Part shown: one piece after another, positions 26,401 to 38,470 of the stretch | How the letters are laid out: the number at the start of each line of letters is the position of its first letter | Numbering within the stretch: position 1 is the stretch's first letter | Assembly (NCBI GenBank): GCA_905182995.1 | Contig: CAJJDP010000018.1 | Coordinates: 248,001 to 312,000, forward strand | DNA length: 64,000 bases | Direction of reading: 5' to 3' | Source: Paramecium octaurelia | Taxonomy: Eukaryota; Ciliophora; Oligohymenophorea; Peniculida; Parameciidae | Notes under the pieces: generated by a model | The model's input: the letters and a program-made list of their open reading frames with translations, nothing else | Told to the model about the DNA's origin: nothing | Database searches by the model: none | Translations under genes and position numbers: made by a program

Positions 26401-29400
26401 TTCAGATTAAAATTAGATTAGTATTTATTTTTCTAACATCTAAATTCTCAATATATCAAATTAAATTGAACTCTTTACAGATTTAAATTGTAATTAAAAA
26501 AAAGAAATTATGAATCTTGAATCAAGTTGTTATGCTTAAGATCATTATTAATAAGTTAATTTGAAGAATAATATCATATTTTATTATGATAATACTTATT
26601 TACAAGTGCTTGGGAGATGCAATTTCAACATTATTTATAGATAAATCTAGAATGAATAATCATTGATACATATATCAATTTAATCAAAAATTTAATAGTA
26701 GTTAAAATTTTAAAATTGTTTCTTTGAAGCAATCTAAATTTCAAATGCTATTATTGGATTAGCCATTCAAACAATTCCATCAAATTTTATTAAATTTAAA
26801 CAAATATATCTTTAAAATAACACATGTGGATAGAATGGATGCATAAGATTGGAATCAAAAGGAAATTACCTAAATAGATTACTATCAGAATAGAGTGCAC
26901 AAGAATTTGAAACATTTAATTCTCAAATTAAAATTGATTAATTGTATTGTTATAATAACAATGCATCGAATGGAGTTTGCTTAAACATTTAAAATTTATC
27001 TGTATACATAATCTTCTCCTAATTTCATAATAATACTGCATCTGAATATGGAGGTAGCATTTATTTTAATTCTAATTCAACAGAATAGTAATTGTTGTTT
27101 AAATTTTGTTAGTTTTATACTAATTTAGCATTTGTTGCCGGTGCTATTTATTCAAATAATATTATTAATAGCAAATGGATTAAAGAATATAATTATTTGG
27201 ATAAAAATCGGTGTAAATCATTTGGTTCTACAATTGTTTATCCCCCAATGAAATTAGGAGTTACTTTTGATAACTACAACACTATCTATTATCCAATAAC
27301 ATTACATGAAGGATAGAATATTAAAATCGATCAAATTTAATTCAATAAAAGATCTTAATAAAATTATTTTAATCTTCCTAGTGGGTGTGTATTAAATTCA
27401 TATTAAACTGTTACTGAAGATAATCTATATATCAATAACAATATAACTTTTCGTTTGATGGGATTCGATTAGAACGATGAAATTATGAAAAACCTTGAAG
27501 ATTCATCATGTGTTATTTATGACAGAATTGTAGATTTACAAAAGGTAGATACATTATTTTAAGTGTCTGAACTTATTTAGACTTCAGTTAATGTTAAATC
27601 TATTAAATTTAATAACTAGACAAAAGATTATAATTTAGATACTGTAGTATTGAATAGCAAAGCAATTAATAATATAACTTATTGTTTACAGTTGATCTTC
27701 TTTTGTCCAAGCATACAAAGTAAGATATTTAAATAATCTCTTAGCATAAAAAGTGAATTCAGAGTATCCTTATAATATTATTTCAACTCATAATCAATAT
27801 TATCTATAGATCAATATTGTTACCTTAGATTGCTAATTAGGTGAAATTTATAATCAATTAACAGGAGCATGCCAATAATGTGATGCTTCTCAAGGATTTT
27901 ATTCAGTTTTACTTAATTAAACTTTATGCGATGTTCAAGATGATACAACTACTGCAGAAGTTAAACCGGCATCCCTTAAATTACTGTAGGTATGTAAATA
28001 GAATCTAATTAAATAGGGATATTGGAGACCGCAATATGATAATAGATATATTACTTAATGTTCGAATAAGGTAGAAAATTGTAAGGGAGGTTGGGATGTA
28101 GGATATAATTCATGCGAAGAGGGATACTTTGGAGCATTATGCGAATAATGTGACATCTATAATATGAGAGGAGAGGGTAGATATTCAAATACCGAATCTT
28201 ATTAATGTGGAGGATGCTAACCAGATTATTAGTCTGCTCTATATGCTATTCTATTGAATCTTTGGTATTTAGCTTTAAATATTTAAGGAATTTATTTTCT
28301 ATTATATTCTCCGTCAAAAGTTCACAGACTTCAATTCTTAATTAAGTGAATAGAAAGAATTAAATTGCTGTAAGTACATTTCTCAAGATCTTTATCAACT
28401 ACTTCTAACTCTTATTTGTAGTGTCAACCTTCCAATTGCCAATTCCTTATTAGATCACAATATTGTTAGGGTTTATGGGAAATCCTGTTAGAGTCATCTC
28501 TTATTCTTTAGATTGCTCCTTAGTAGATAAAATTGCTATAGATATCATTTATCTTAGGATGATTTAATAAATCTTATACCCGTTTATTTATCTCTTTATA
28601 ATGTCTACGGCCTATTTAATTTACGCTTTATACAGCAAGATTAAAATTAATTTTAGTTATTTCTATATAGCCATCTCCTATTTGGTGTTGTATTACAGTC
28701 CCTAAATCCTAAGTAGTTTGATTAACCTAATGTCATATAGAGTAATATCGAATATCAGTTGGGTATAAGCAGATGTATCCTTTTAATATGATACATATAA
28801 GCATTTTTAATGGATTTACATTTTATGCACTCCTTTGCTTATATTTTTGTTAATCTCCATCAGCAGTTTATTTTTCTTACTTTTTAAAAAGAGAAACAAT
28901 TTAAAAAAAATTAGATCACTCTTATATTTGGGATACTTGTATTTAGAGTATAATACAAGCTCGTATTTCTGGGAATTCATTAAGTTGATTCTTAAGATAT
29001 TGATTGTAGTTGTTTTAACACTTTTGCAAGAAAGAATTATCATTAAAGGATGTATTTGCTTTTTGATACTTGCCTTATATAAGTCATGTATTTCAAAGTA
29101 CAAACCTTATAAGTTGAGAAATATCAATAATATTGATCAGTTGGCATCCTTTGTGTGTTTAGTGTCTATTTTATTTGGAATGTTGCTCCGTGTAGCTTAT
29201 GAAATTTAATTACATATCTTCCCATACATTATCTATTTTTTGTTAGCTTTTCTTAATATAGCTTTTACATTATACTTATTGAATTTGATACTTCAATCTT
29301 ATATGAGGCAGTATTCAGAACAATTAGATGAAGTTAAAGAATTTATTAAGAGAACGTTTCCCAAATTAGAAAAAATTAAATTGTGTTAAAAACTATTATA

Positions 29401-29662
29401 AAATTCTTCGATTGTAAGGAATAAAGCAAAAATGGATTTGAAAAGGATAGCTTCAACTGTCATTTAAAAAAGTCAGCAATTAAATAAATCTAAGTTATTA
29501 ATGTCCAAGCAGTAACAAGCAGCATCTATTGAATCACGAATTCAAATGTAAACAGTCGATGATTAAATGAAAACAAGCTTATAATTACTTTAGAAAATTG
29601 ACTTAAGAAGAGCATTTTTCCATAGACAAAGCTTATAAAATATTTAGAATGAAGAAAATTGA
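20460..29662 (+). CDS. Giant LamG/Cys-rich/membrane-anchored surface protein (paralog B)
   Basis: ATG 20460 gives a hydrophobic leader (MLKQISLFLQISLYLFIIDL) then a jelly-roll module (YGYEFWFKFNL, EGSWVYTHFGF) like that of the divergent neighbour. About 21890-23600 is Cys-rich (GDCFQCQKECKQC and similar), about 23600-27700 is a long Asn/Ile/Ser-rich beta-helix-like region, and a second Cys-rich patch sits near 27870-28220 (CEEGYFGALCEQCD, CGGCQPDYQSA). Multiple membrane segments follow at about 28230-29300, then a coiled, Lys/Gln-rich cytosolic tail (about 29300-29660) ending at TGA 29660-29662. Many 20-30-nt introns are present and only some were placed. The family resembles large ciliate transmembrane proteins with furin-like repeats; ligand and function are unknown. 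Confidence 0.75.
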
Positions 29663-29969
29663 TTATTTATAAATAATTTATCAAAATAATTAGATTCTTT
29701 TAATTAAAACTTATGATAAGCTATTACACTATTACACAAAATTTTTATTATCTCATTCCTTTTTTTTATGAGAAGACCTATAATATAATTAAAGTTCTTT
29801 TTACTAATTCTCTCGCCTTATTATAATGTTTCTAATTAAAATCTGGCATGTATGTTTAAGATCTTATTCATCCCGTGACGTAATAGTTATGAATATATCA
29901 ACTAGATCTAAACTAAAATCAATTGAAATAAATTTTATCAAGAACCCAGAATAATTCAATTCATTATGG

Positions 29970-30430
29970 AAAATCAGGCTTAATTTATAATCCCTTTGGC
30001 ATAATAATTGTTATTATTTTCAAATATCTAAATTACAATCCCAATTAACTCTGTAATCTTTGTTAAGAGATTATTTGTGAATTTTAATTAATCCCAAAGA
30101 GATTGTTTCGAAATTTCTTATTAGATAATGGAAATTAAATGATCATCAATTCGATTGCAAAAGAATAACAAGTCTGTAATAGAAATGGCTTGCACAAACA
30201 TTGATTCCAATTTTTAAATTAGTAAAATTATTAATAATCAATTTTCTTCTATTATGGGATCGAGAGGTTACAAATTCCCGAATATTTCATCATCATTTCA
30301 ATTACGTGGTTTTTCTTTAAAATTCCACACAAAACGATCAATTCTTTAATTATAATAATTGTTGATTTATTCGGAAATTATTAAATCTTAAGTGATTAAC
30401 AATGAAGCAAATGACGTAATAATAATATGA
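29970..30430 (+). pseudogene. ORF interrupted by one in-frame TGA
   Basis: ATG (about 29970) opens a frame of roughly 57 codons (MENQAQFIIPLAQQLLLF...), meets TGA after QIMEIK, then stays open in the same frame for about 93 more codons (SSIRLQKNNKSVIEMACTNI...) until TGA 30428-30430, which overlaps the next gene's ATG at 30427. No short intron removes the TGA. It may be a decayed gene, a fragment of the preceding giant family, or chance in an AT-rich gap. The rest of 29663-29969 shows nothing recognisable. Confidence 0.3.
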
Positions 30431-32184
30431 ATAAAATCTTTCTAATTGGTTTGATTCTTAGTGTAAGCCTCTGTCAAGAAAGAACAGTAATTGATAGATT
30501 ACAGGGCACTTAGATTGTGGAGGAAGGAGAGAAAGAAACAATATATGATATTCATTATTTTGAGGATGAGAACCCAAAAGAAAAATATGAACAAATGATG
30601 AGCAACTTGTTGAATTTAAGTAATCTTTTATTTAATTAAGACCAAACCCAACTTTTAACTTGTAGAAAGAGTGAAAGTCATGAATTTTTCGGTATGTCAT
30701 TTCAAAACGTTGGAAGAATAAACAATTAGATTAAAACAATACAACTTAAATAATTTGACGATGATTGTTTTAGTTAGATGACAGTTAGTTACGAGTATGA
30801 TGATGCTTAAAACAAAGTTTAAGTGACCTTCAGTCCAGGAAATTATTAAAATGGAGAATAATGCTCGGAATTTTACATGATTGGAACAACTTTGAATTAC
30901 AATATTGTAAAAATTAAGAAAAGTATCATATCATAAAAAAATTAATATAGATTAGGATTATAAGGTGTACTTCCATTTAAGAAATGAAAAGCAAAAGGAA
31001 GCGTTTGGATTGGTTGGAGCATATATCTTTAGAACATGTGATCATTTTGATTATTGGATTGGAGATTTATTAACTACAATTGAATTATTTTTTGGAGGAT
31101 TTTCAACTAATCCATATTTAGGTCGAGTCTTCGGTAGTTATCCTCCAGATTGGATGATCAGATCAAATATAGAATTTGTTGAGAGAGCAACAGGATTTAG
31201 ATGGAAAGAGAGACCCAACGTTGATGTAGAATGGTTAGAAGCAGAGATTCATTAAGGAGACTTCTTGGCTATTACTAGATTTGATGGATTAGATTAAATT
31301 ATAGAATGGGGAACAGGAAGTAGATCAGGACATAGTGCTGTTATCTTTGAAATAGATGGTGTTAAATGGGTCGTAGAATCATAAGATGCTTGGTATTGGC
31401 CTAAGAAGAATATTCAAAAGACCAGATGGGAAGATTGGAAAGTCTATGCTAAGAATGCAGGATTTAACGTTGCCATATTGCCATTAAGTCCAGAGAAGAG
31501 AGCTTAATGGGATTAGGAGGGTGCTCTTAAATTTTGGAATTTTATGGAGGGATATCCATATGGCTATCACAATTTTATATTTGGATGGATAGATACACCA
31601 AAAGATAATTATCCAACTTTGTTGAGTGCTGAATTAGCCACTTACATATTTTCATTCATTGAGAAGTTTGCTCCTAGTATTTCAAATAAAATGGTTGGTG
31701 AAGGATTAAATAAGAGATTAGGAACTGAAGGTTTGACAATCCCAGAAATCACAATTGAGGCAGCTAAGAGAGGAATTGAAATTGTAATACTCTTATATCT
31801 AAATTAAGGCCGATTTATATGCTATGGTTGAGAAGGATGAATGGATTTACAGTGATGGACCAAGTTAAGTATGTTCTTCATTTGTTATTGGGTTGTATAA
31901 GGCAGCTGGCTTATTTGGAGAATATCATGTTGAAGCAACGGAGTAATTATTCATTACATCTATATAGATTTACACCCAAAGATGTGTATTAATTGAACTT
32001 CTTTGATAAAAATTATGTTGTTCCTGAAAAATGCAAAGTCAATGATCCTACTTTGCCTTATTGTTAAATCATGGGAACTCATAGAATGGAGTTGGAAGGT
32101 TATAATACAATAGATCCATACGAGCATATGAATGAGAGATGTCCAAGTTTAGCTCCTGAATATAAAAGACCAAATGATTGCTGA
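30427..32184 (+). CDS. Predicted secreted permuted NlpC/P60-type (papain-fold) hydrolase
   Basis: ATG 30427 encodes a signal peptide (MNKIFLIGLILSVSLC). Introns at 30923-30950, 31784-31808 (AAG acceptor) and 31943-31967 give a continuous frame to TGA 32182-32184, about 560 residues. After an unassigned N-terminal domain, the second half reads GDFLAITRFDG ... SRSGHSAVIFEIDGVKWVVE ... and then QVCSSFVIGLYKAAGLFGE. A GHSA-type His (codon 31331-31333) placed before a later CSSFV Cys (codon 31872-31874) is the circularly permuted order described for the YiiX-like branch of NlpC/P60 enzymes, which act on amide or thioester bonds. Substrate is unknown. Secretion suggests a lysosomal, phagosomal or extracellular role; this is inference. 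Confidence 0.7.
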
Positions 32185-32232
32185 TTTAATAATAATATAT
32201 ATTAATATTAAGTATTATTATTTTATTAATAA

Positions 32233-33317
32233 ATGTTAACAGAACTTATTATTGAAATCTGTGAATGTGAAAGAAGAACAGAAACTGTCCGAAAATTACT
32301 TTCCTAATTGCCTTAATTTGAACCTTATGCTGGTAAATTGTTTTATCAAGTTAGAGCATTCAAAAGAATGGACAAAAGTAGATGTGGAGAAATCTCTTAT
32401 CAAGATATCATTGATTTTATGCTTGATAATAATTGCAGTCTCACAAGTTTAGAAGCATCCTATTTACTATAATATTTGGATTTCAACAGAGATGGAAGAG
32501 TAACCTACACAGAGTATATTTGTACTTATCATAAAGCTTTGCTAAACAGATACTACCAAAAACTGACCTTATTCTAAAAGAAACCGCTGCTGCCAGAGAT
32601 TCGTACTTTGTATTGGCTAATAAAACTCTACCGAACGAAGTTGAATGGGGTTTGTTCAAAATACTCCATTAGGAGTTGTCTAATTTCAAACATCTGAAGA
32701 TTGTCAAAGAATTATGCAAGGAATCAGTCTAGTAGGCATTCTAAATGATAGATCATTACTAACTAGGGTATTTCACTGCTCAACAGTATTTATATATATT
32801 ATATTTAAATCGTAGTTTAGAGAATTATTTTAAAAGCAATTACATTCAATATGATAAGCAGGATATCAGTGCATTCTTTCATGCTTCAGATAGGGATGAA
32901 GATAATAAAATATCCATTGTGGAATTCAACTATGTCATTAAGCCCTTCCATCCCTCTTAAATTTTGAAGGACAGGGAAAGGGCATTTTATAGCACTCCCA
33001 AAAAATATCGTAGAATTGACAATTCCCCAAAACCATAGAATTCATTCACCAATGTGAGATCTAAACAATTCATTTATAAAACTCCTGTTAAGGCAGATCT
33101 TTCATAACCGGACCTAGAGGTTTAAAAATAGCAATTGATTTAACAAAGCGACTTCAATTTAATTGATTTGTTTTATTAATAACCGAAGGCTACTCCGGAA
33201 ATGAAGTTTAGGAAGTTTTGCAAAACTATTCTTCCAAAGAATGTCCCTCCAAATTACTAATCAAAGCCAATTAGTGCGAAAACATATTAGATGATGCTCA
33301 ATATACTTAGATAATGA
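32233..33317 (+). CDS. EF-hand protein with four-hand-like layout
   Basis: ATG 32233 begins MLTELIIEICECERRTE. One intron, 32514-32536 (23 nt, AAG acceptor), falls right at the end of the first clear calcium loop DFNRDGRVTYTD and restores the frame to TGA 33315-33317, giving about 353 residues. A second good loop, DRDEDNKISIVE, lies about 130 residues later, and helical pairs between them may be degenerate hands. The C-terminal third is basic and Pro/Ser/Gln-rich (FYSTPKKYRRIDNSPKPQN), probably disordered. The lone Asp at loop position 12 of the first hand is conservative. Likely a Ca2+ sensor or axonemal/cortical adaptor; the partner is not inferable. Confidence 0.85.
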
Positions 33318-33347
33318 TAATTGTGATATTTCTATATATAACAGAAT

Positions 33348-33843
33348 TCATTTTTTTTTAAATTGATCGGCAACTACCTCTCCGATTTTTTCCTTTGCTG
33401 CATTTTCAATGGAGTTTGATGATTTATCCCATACACTTTTGACTTTGTCATCTATCTATTATAAAAATGATAAATGTGATTAATACGAAGGAAAAGAATT
33501 GCTCTATCTTCTTCTCATGTTAATATATAAATGGCTAGATTGAGTTATTGAATATTGCAGCTGAAAATTTAAAGTTGTTATAAATCAATCCTATTGCCAA
33601 TGAAACTAAGACTATGTCAACCAACAAACTAGGTTTAAATATTTAAATACTCATTCAAAACTATTTCAAGAACAATATCTAAAAGGGATATCATCCAATT
33701 TATGCACCAATATTTTAACAAAGTTTGTTGTCCCTCCTTATCCTTGTTCTTGAGTACTTTGAAGGATTGTATTAATGGATATATGATTCGAATTGTATGC
33801 CTATTAAATTAGTATTGATAAATTACAAGAGGAAATTCATCAT
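33348..33843 (-). CDS. REEP/Yop1/HVA22 (TB2/DP1) family ER-shaping protein
   Basis: ATG 33843 (with a second in-frame ATG at 33840) gives MMNFLLHTIRIIYPLIQSFK, then KEGQQTLLKYWCINWMISLLDIVLE, the family hallmark of a YW-containing hairpin. A second hydrophobic hairpin follows (DLLVDIVLVSLAIGLIYNNF), and then an amphipathic C-terminal helix (VWDKSSNSIENAAKEKIGEV). Three short introns of 26, 22 and 31 nt (the first at 33801-33826) make a frame of about 140 residues ending at TGA 33350-33348. These proteins wedge into and curve tubular ER membranes. Its start is only 24 bp from the start of the divergent gene. Confidence 0.88.
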
Positions 33844-33867
33844 TTCAATATTTTAAATAATTTAATA
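33844..33867. promoter_or_regulatory. 24-bp gap between divergent start codons
   Basis: The REEP-like gene (-) and the next gene (+) have annotated ATGs separated by only these 24 A/T-rich bases. Each gene's promoter must either overlap the other's coding sequence or be extremely short, or one true start lies downstream of the one annotated. Confidence 0.6.
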
Positions 33868-34599
33868 ATGTTCGAATAAGACTATGAGGACCAAGGATTT
33901 GTTGATTAACAACATCAAAGGGATGAGTACGAAGAAAGTTATCAGTATCTCGGAATAGATTAATATTGTCCCCACACCGAGATACCTAAGTTGAACACGA
34001 AAGTGCAGGTAGACAGATACAATACGTTGATGGAAAAGGATGCGGACACCAAGAACATTCCTAAAACATTTGGAAACAATTTCAAGAAGTTTATGGATAA
34101 TCAACAAGAACAAAGAAAAGAACATTTCGAGAAGAACCCTCTGCCTAAAGAGATGCATAATTTTCTGAATAAGAAAAAGACTGGCAAATAAGCAGATTAT
34201 ACGATCCAAGATTTCAGAGAACTTTTTCATAATAAACAATCAAATGCTTGGTTTTAATTTTACATTGAGAACTTCTCCTTTTTGGATCTGGTCAACTCCA
34301 ATAGGATAGATGATCCAGAGAAATATATCAAGTTTATTGAACAATATTTAGCAGGTGCTAGAGATCCCCCCAATTTCATTTCCAGTCGTCCAATCAAAAA
34401 TAACAAATAGGAAAAGAAGAAGTAGAAAAGAGAGGAGAGAATTGAAGTTCAATCGATGCAGTAGTAATATCATTTGCCTCAGATTATTGAGGAGGAGCAA
34501 GATTAAGTGTAACATCAAAATCAAAATGATTATGAAGAGTCTCACTAAATACTCATCACCTATGGCAGAGAGGGAGTTTAGAACCAATATTAGGATTGA
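33868..34599 (+). CDS. Charged, Gln-rich hypothetical protein
   Basis: An intronless 243-residue frame from ATG 33868 to TGA 34597-34599. It is strongly hydrophilic, with an acidic/Gln-rich start (MFEQDYEDQGFVDQQHQRDE), a Lys/Asn-rich middle (KNIPKTFGNNFKKFMDNQQE), a short region with aromatic and hydrophobic residues (WFQFYIENFSFLDLVNS, PEKYIKFIEQYLAG) that may fold, then a run of Lys/Glu/Gln likely to be coiled or disordered. No signal peptide or membrane segment. I do not recognise a family. Frame length and codon pattern support a real gene; function unknown. Confidence 0.75.
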
Positions 34600-34636
34600 A
34601 AACATATTATTAAAAATATTTAGTGATATTAATATA

Positions 34637-37390
34637 ATGGATACTAGGTAATACGAATAGAAACCATCGGTTCAAAGTTATTCTTCATTCGACTCTTACG
34701 TCATTCAAGATGAACATGATGGAAATCTCAGTATTCATCAATTAAAAGAAAAGCCTTTCTTCAGTTTCTAAGAAGCTAAAGATCAAAATGCAGAAGCCAA
34801 CTTAAATACTAATGGTAAAAATAACCAACACAAACAAAAATAACCTTACGAAACTGTACTTCCTAAACATATAATAGATTCAGAATTTGCTCTGCACTGA
34901 AGAGAAATTGGAATTGCCATCTCAACAACTTAAACAAATTCCTAAATTACAATAAAATTTTGTTAACATAAAGTTATTGAACTTATCCCAAAACCAGTTA
35001 ACAACTGTCCCTCCCCAAATAATGTAATTGTTTACTCTTTCTATTTGAATAGGCGTATGACCAACTTGCACAAATTGATTTTGAGCAGTAATCAAATTAA
35101 TGTTTTGCCAATCTTCTTGCAAACCCTCAAATACTTGGAATATTTAGACATGCAAGACAATCTAATCAAGGTGTTTAACATTAATCCCCCAGAACTCAAA
35201 TATCTAAACCTGTCCAACAATTACATCGAATAACTATATTTCCCCAACCTTGAGCATTTGTGTATCCAAATGAATTGCTTCACTGTTGTGCCCAAAGGGT
35301 TTCATAAGGTGCTCTATGGGATGCAGTACTTCGAATTCGATTGGTTCAAGTATTGCAAACCTGCTTTGCCAATGAAGATTAATTTTGAGAAATACCAGCA
35401 TATAAAGGATAAGTTGATATCCATGTTGTAGTCCACAAGTCTCACATTTGAAACCTTCGTTAAACTGTTGAGTATCTCAGAGCCTAATTTCTATTAGACA
35501 GACTATAAGTATTTATTTAATTGGCTATCCTCCATAGATACCGGAACTTGTTTTTTTCAGCAGGGTCATCAAACGAAATAGGGATTCTCTATAGTCTAAT
35601 ATAGATAATACCTGATCAAATAAACAATTTAGATTTTGACCAAAATACTCCTTTGAGTGCTTGTTACAATGAAGGTAAAACGAGGTAATAATATACTTTA
35701 ATAAAGATCAGTCAAAGTATTAAGAAGTCTGGGTGGAAAATTTGCTCCTTAATCAATCCACGTCATTTGTTAAAGAGTAGATTTAGCCTTTTTCAAAATA
35801 CTTCTCAATCTTAATGAAGAGGACAACTCAATTACACAACATACTGATTTGAATCTCATTAATTTCAGAAATGTAGACGGCAACACTCCTTTACATCAAT
35901 TGTTCATGAATTATTCGAAGAGTCCAGATGCCAAAGAAATGGCAGATGTACTATTGTCTTTGGGGGCTGATCCTAATGGTGAAAACAATGAAGGATGGAC
36001 TCCTTTGGATTTGGCTGTTAGAAAAGGCTAAATCAATTCAATTCAATATGCTGTAGAATACAATAAGCGATTATTTCAATTGAGATCACATCAACAATCA
36101 TTTGATTTCCAAAAGAAGTCAGGTTAAAGTGAATGGTCTTTGGGTCATGTAGCTGCCAGTGTCGGCAATATCGATATATTGGAATTGCTCAGTCAGGTAT
36201 TTATATTGTATATGATAGATTAACATAGATATATTTTAAGTTAGTAAATGCAATAGATTACCAAGACATTTGGCAATACAAAGTTTGACGATGTTGAAAA
36301 ACATGAGAAAATTGGAAAAAAGATGGATTATTAAAAGAGTATTGCATGATTCAGTATCAGTATCATAAACAGAGAAAAATGTTTATCAAATGAAAAATCA
36401 AATTGAAAAAAATATGAATAAGAAACATTAGAATATTGCTTAGAAACTCATAGAGAATGAGGATGATAATATAGATATAGATATTGATATAGATGATAAC
36501 TCTTTTAGAATAGCGAGTGAAAGTTCTATTAAAGAAGTAGCAAGTGAATCAGCTCCTATATTCCAAAGATTAGCTAACAAGGAAGTCACTAGAATGCAAT
36601 TAGAAAAATAAAATATGTCTACTTTAGATACTACTGATTTTGCTGATCATCTGCCTGAAATATAGAAACTCCTGAGAAATCATAATTATGAGGTCGCACT
36701 TCAAAAACTGAAGTATGCATTGTTGAGTGACATGCTTCCATTGTCTGAAAGATTAAAATATAAGGATTACATATAGATGATTCAATTTAAAATGAAATAT
36801 TCAAAAGTGGAAATGCAATCATATTTAAGGAGTAGTCTAAATCTAACTTTGAGTGAATTTCAATTCAAAGGAATTCCGTTGGATTAAAAATGTATTAAGT
36901 GATTATATATAATATAGCGAAACTGATTAAGGAATTGGTAAGTTTAGTAAAAGATCAATCTAGGAATGAGGCTTCAAAAATTTAATTTCATATAGAAAAG
37001 ATGCAACTTGTATGTTAGAATCCGTTGCTGCATCAGGATTTACTAGCGAAAGATTTGGCAGCTATCAACGAGTTGAGGTAGAGATTGAGCAATAATCTTA
37101 TTTATGATATTGCTAATTATGCTGAATCCATATATCAGCTGAATGACTAAATCTACTATTGGATGAATACGAATCATGGGAGAGGCGAGAAACTATTGAT
37201 CAAGTCAAACATTCCAAACGTTGTTAATTATGAATGCTTGCAGAAGATGAGATTCATCAAGAAGGTGAAACCTAGAGACAAAGATGATGACAACATCGAA
37301 CAAGATATGATAGAACCAGAGTCATCTATATCTTCGTATTAATAATTTACTTACATTATTACGCCCTTTCAAAATAGCAAACGATTCTGA
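34637..37390 (+). CDS. Leucine-rich repeat plus ankyrin repeat protein
   Basis: ATG 34637 opens a frame needing six introns: 34856-34877, 35024-35052, 35550-35581 (32 nt), 35685-35706 (AAG acceptor), 36197-36218 and 36892-36917. It ends at TGA 37388-37390. About 34930-35260 encodes LRRs (VNIKLLNLSQNQLTTVPPQI, NLHKLILSSNQINVLP, YLEYLDMQDNLI, LKYLNLSNNYI). About 35600-36200 encodes ankyrin repeats (DFDQNTPLSACYNEG, NVDGNTPLHQLFM, VLLSLGADPNGENNEGWTPL, SLGHVAASVGNIDILELL). The last third is acidic then helical, without a recognised domain. This combination is a protein-interaction scaffold; partner and location are not visible. Confidence 0.87.
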
Positions 37391-37450
37391 AATTTGTTAA
37401 TTTAATTTTATTATTCTATAATTTATACTTTTATTTTTTACAGCAGAATT

Positions 37451-38470
37451 ATGAATTACCATCAAGAAGTATTAAAATATGGATTTAGTAATTAGAAATA
37501 TCGATTGATGAGAACTCAACTCCCATTCGATTGAAATGGACAGGCAGAAATAAGGCTTGTTGTGGTGATACAATATTTTATACCAACCAAAGTGCTAAAT
37601 TTCTCATAGTTCTTATGCTGTTGTTTCTTGAAGCCATTCTATATTAGATGATTTACGTAAAATCAATCCTAGTCCTTAGATGAAGATATAATACTACGAA
37701 TTAGGTCTATCACTCCTATCCATCTATTTGTTGATCGCTACTTATTGTACAGATCCTGGAATTATGCCTAAAATTGTAACATATCAGCATATATGTAGAT
37801 AGTTTTATAAACATGAAGATGACGTAGAAAAACTCTAGATACCCTAATCCACCAAGAAGAAAGAGACACAACACATTATCGTCAGATTGGAGACTCACAC
37901 GATCAGATTAAAATTTTGTCCCACTTGCAAAATTTACAGACCCTCTAGACTATCCCATTGTGGATTTTGCAATAATTGCGTCTTGAGATTTGATCATCAT
38001 TGCAATTGGATTGGTACATGTATAGGAAAGAGAAATGTAAGATCTTTTTATTTTTTCTTGCTCGTCCTAAACACACAGCTCATTTTCGAAATAGTCAAGC
38101 TCTCTATCTAATAATCGGCTATTTGTATATATTGCATAGTTCTGATCGTGGTCTTAGCGTTGGTCACAGTCCTAACATTTGCTTTGTTCTGTTATCATAC
38201 ATTTCTGATTTGCAAGAACTAAACTACAAATGAACATTTAAAACACACTTGGACTTTGGATAGCGGAAATCCATATTACAAGTAAGCACATTTGATAATT
38301 AACCTAGGGGTTCACTCTCAAAAAATATCTATAATGTATTATTTAGTCATATACCCAATCGATTGGTTTATTTAAACAAAAGATTATTTTCTTAGCACAC
38401 CCTCAAGCCAAAAGAAGATAAAGAATAATAATAAGTTGAGTTGACGAAGGTCAATTCATCGACTGATTGA
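37451..38470 (+). CDS. DHHC-type protein S-palmitoyltransferase
   Basis: This enzyme family attaches palmitate to protein Cys residues at Golgi, ER or plasma membranes. ATG 37451 is followed by a 20-nt intron (37469-37488). Two N-terminal membrane spans ([35 protein letters not shown]) are followed by the DPG motif (TDPGIMPK) and the Cys-rich domain [20 protein letters not shown] then [20 protein letters not shown], with the catalytic DHHC at 37992-38003. Two more spans follow, then the TTNE motif and NPYYKGF after a 26-nt intron. It ends at TGA 38468-38470. A 27-nt segment near 37777 is 3n and translatable, so its intron status is ambiguous. Confidence 0.95.

Noticed and set aside
28816-29103. 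Minus ORF opposite the end of giant gene B
   Set aside because: Complement of hydrophobic membrane-segment coding; the plus frame is continuous with the rest of the giant gene.
33467-33864. Plus ORF starting MINVINTKEK opposite the REEP-like gene
   Set aside because: Open by chance; the minus strand gives the REEP hallmark and three clean introns.
33862-34239. Minus ORF overlapping the charged hypothetical gene
   Set aside because: Antisense shadow; the plus frame is open over 243 codons with a proper TGA.
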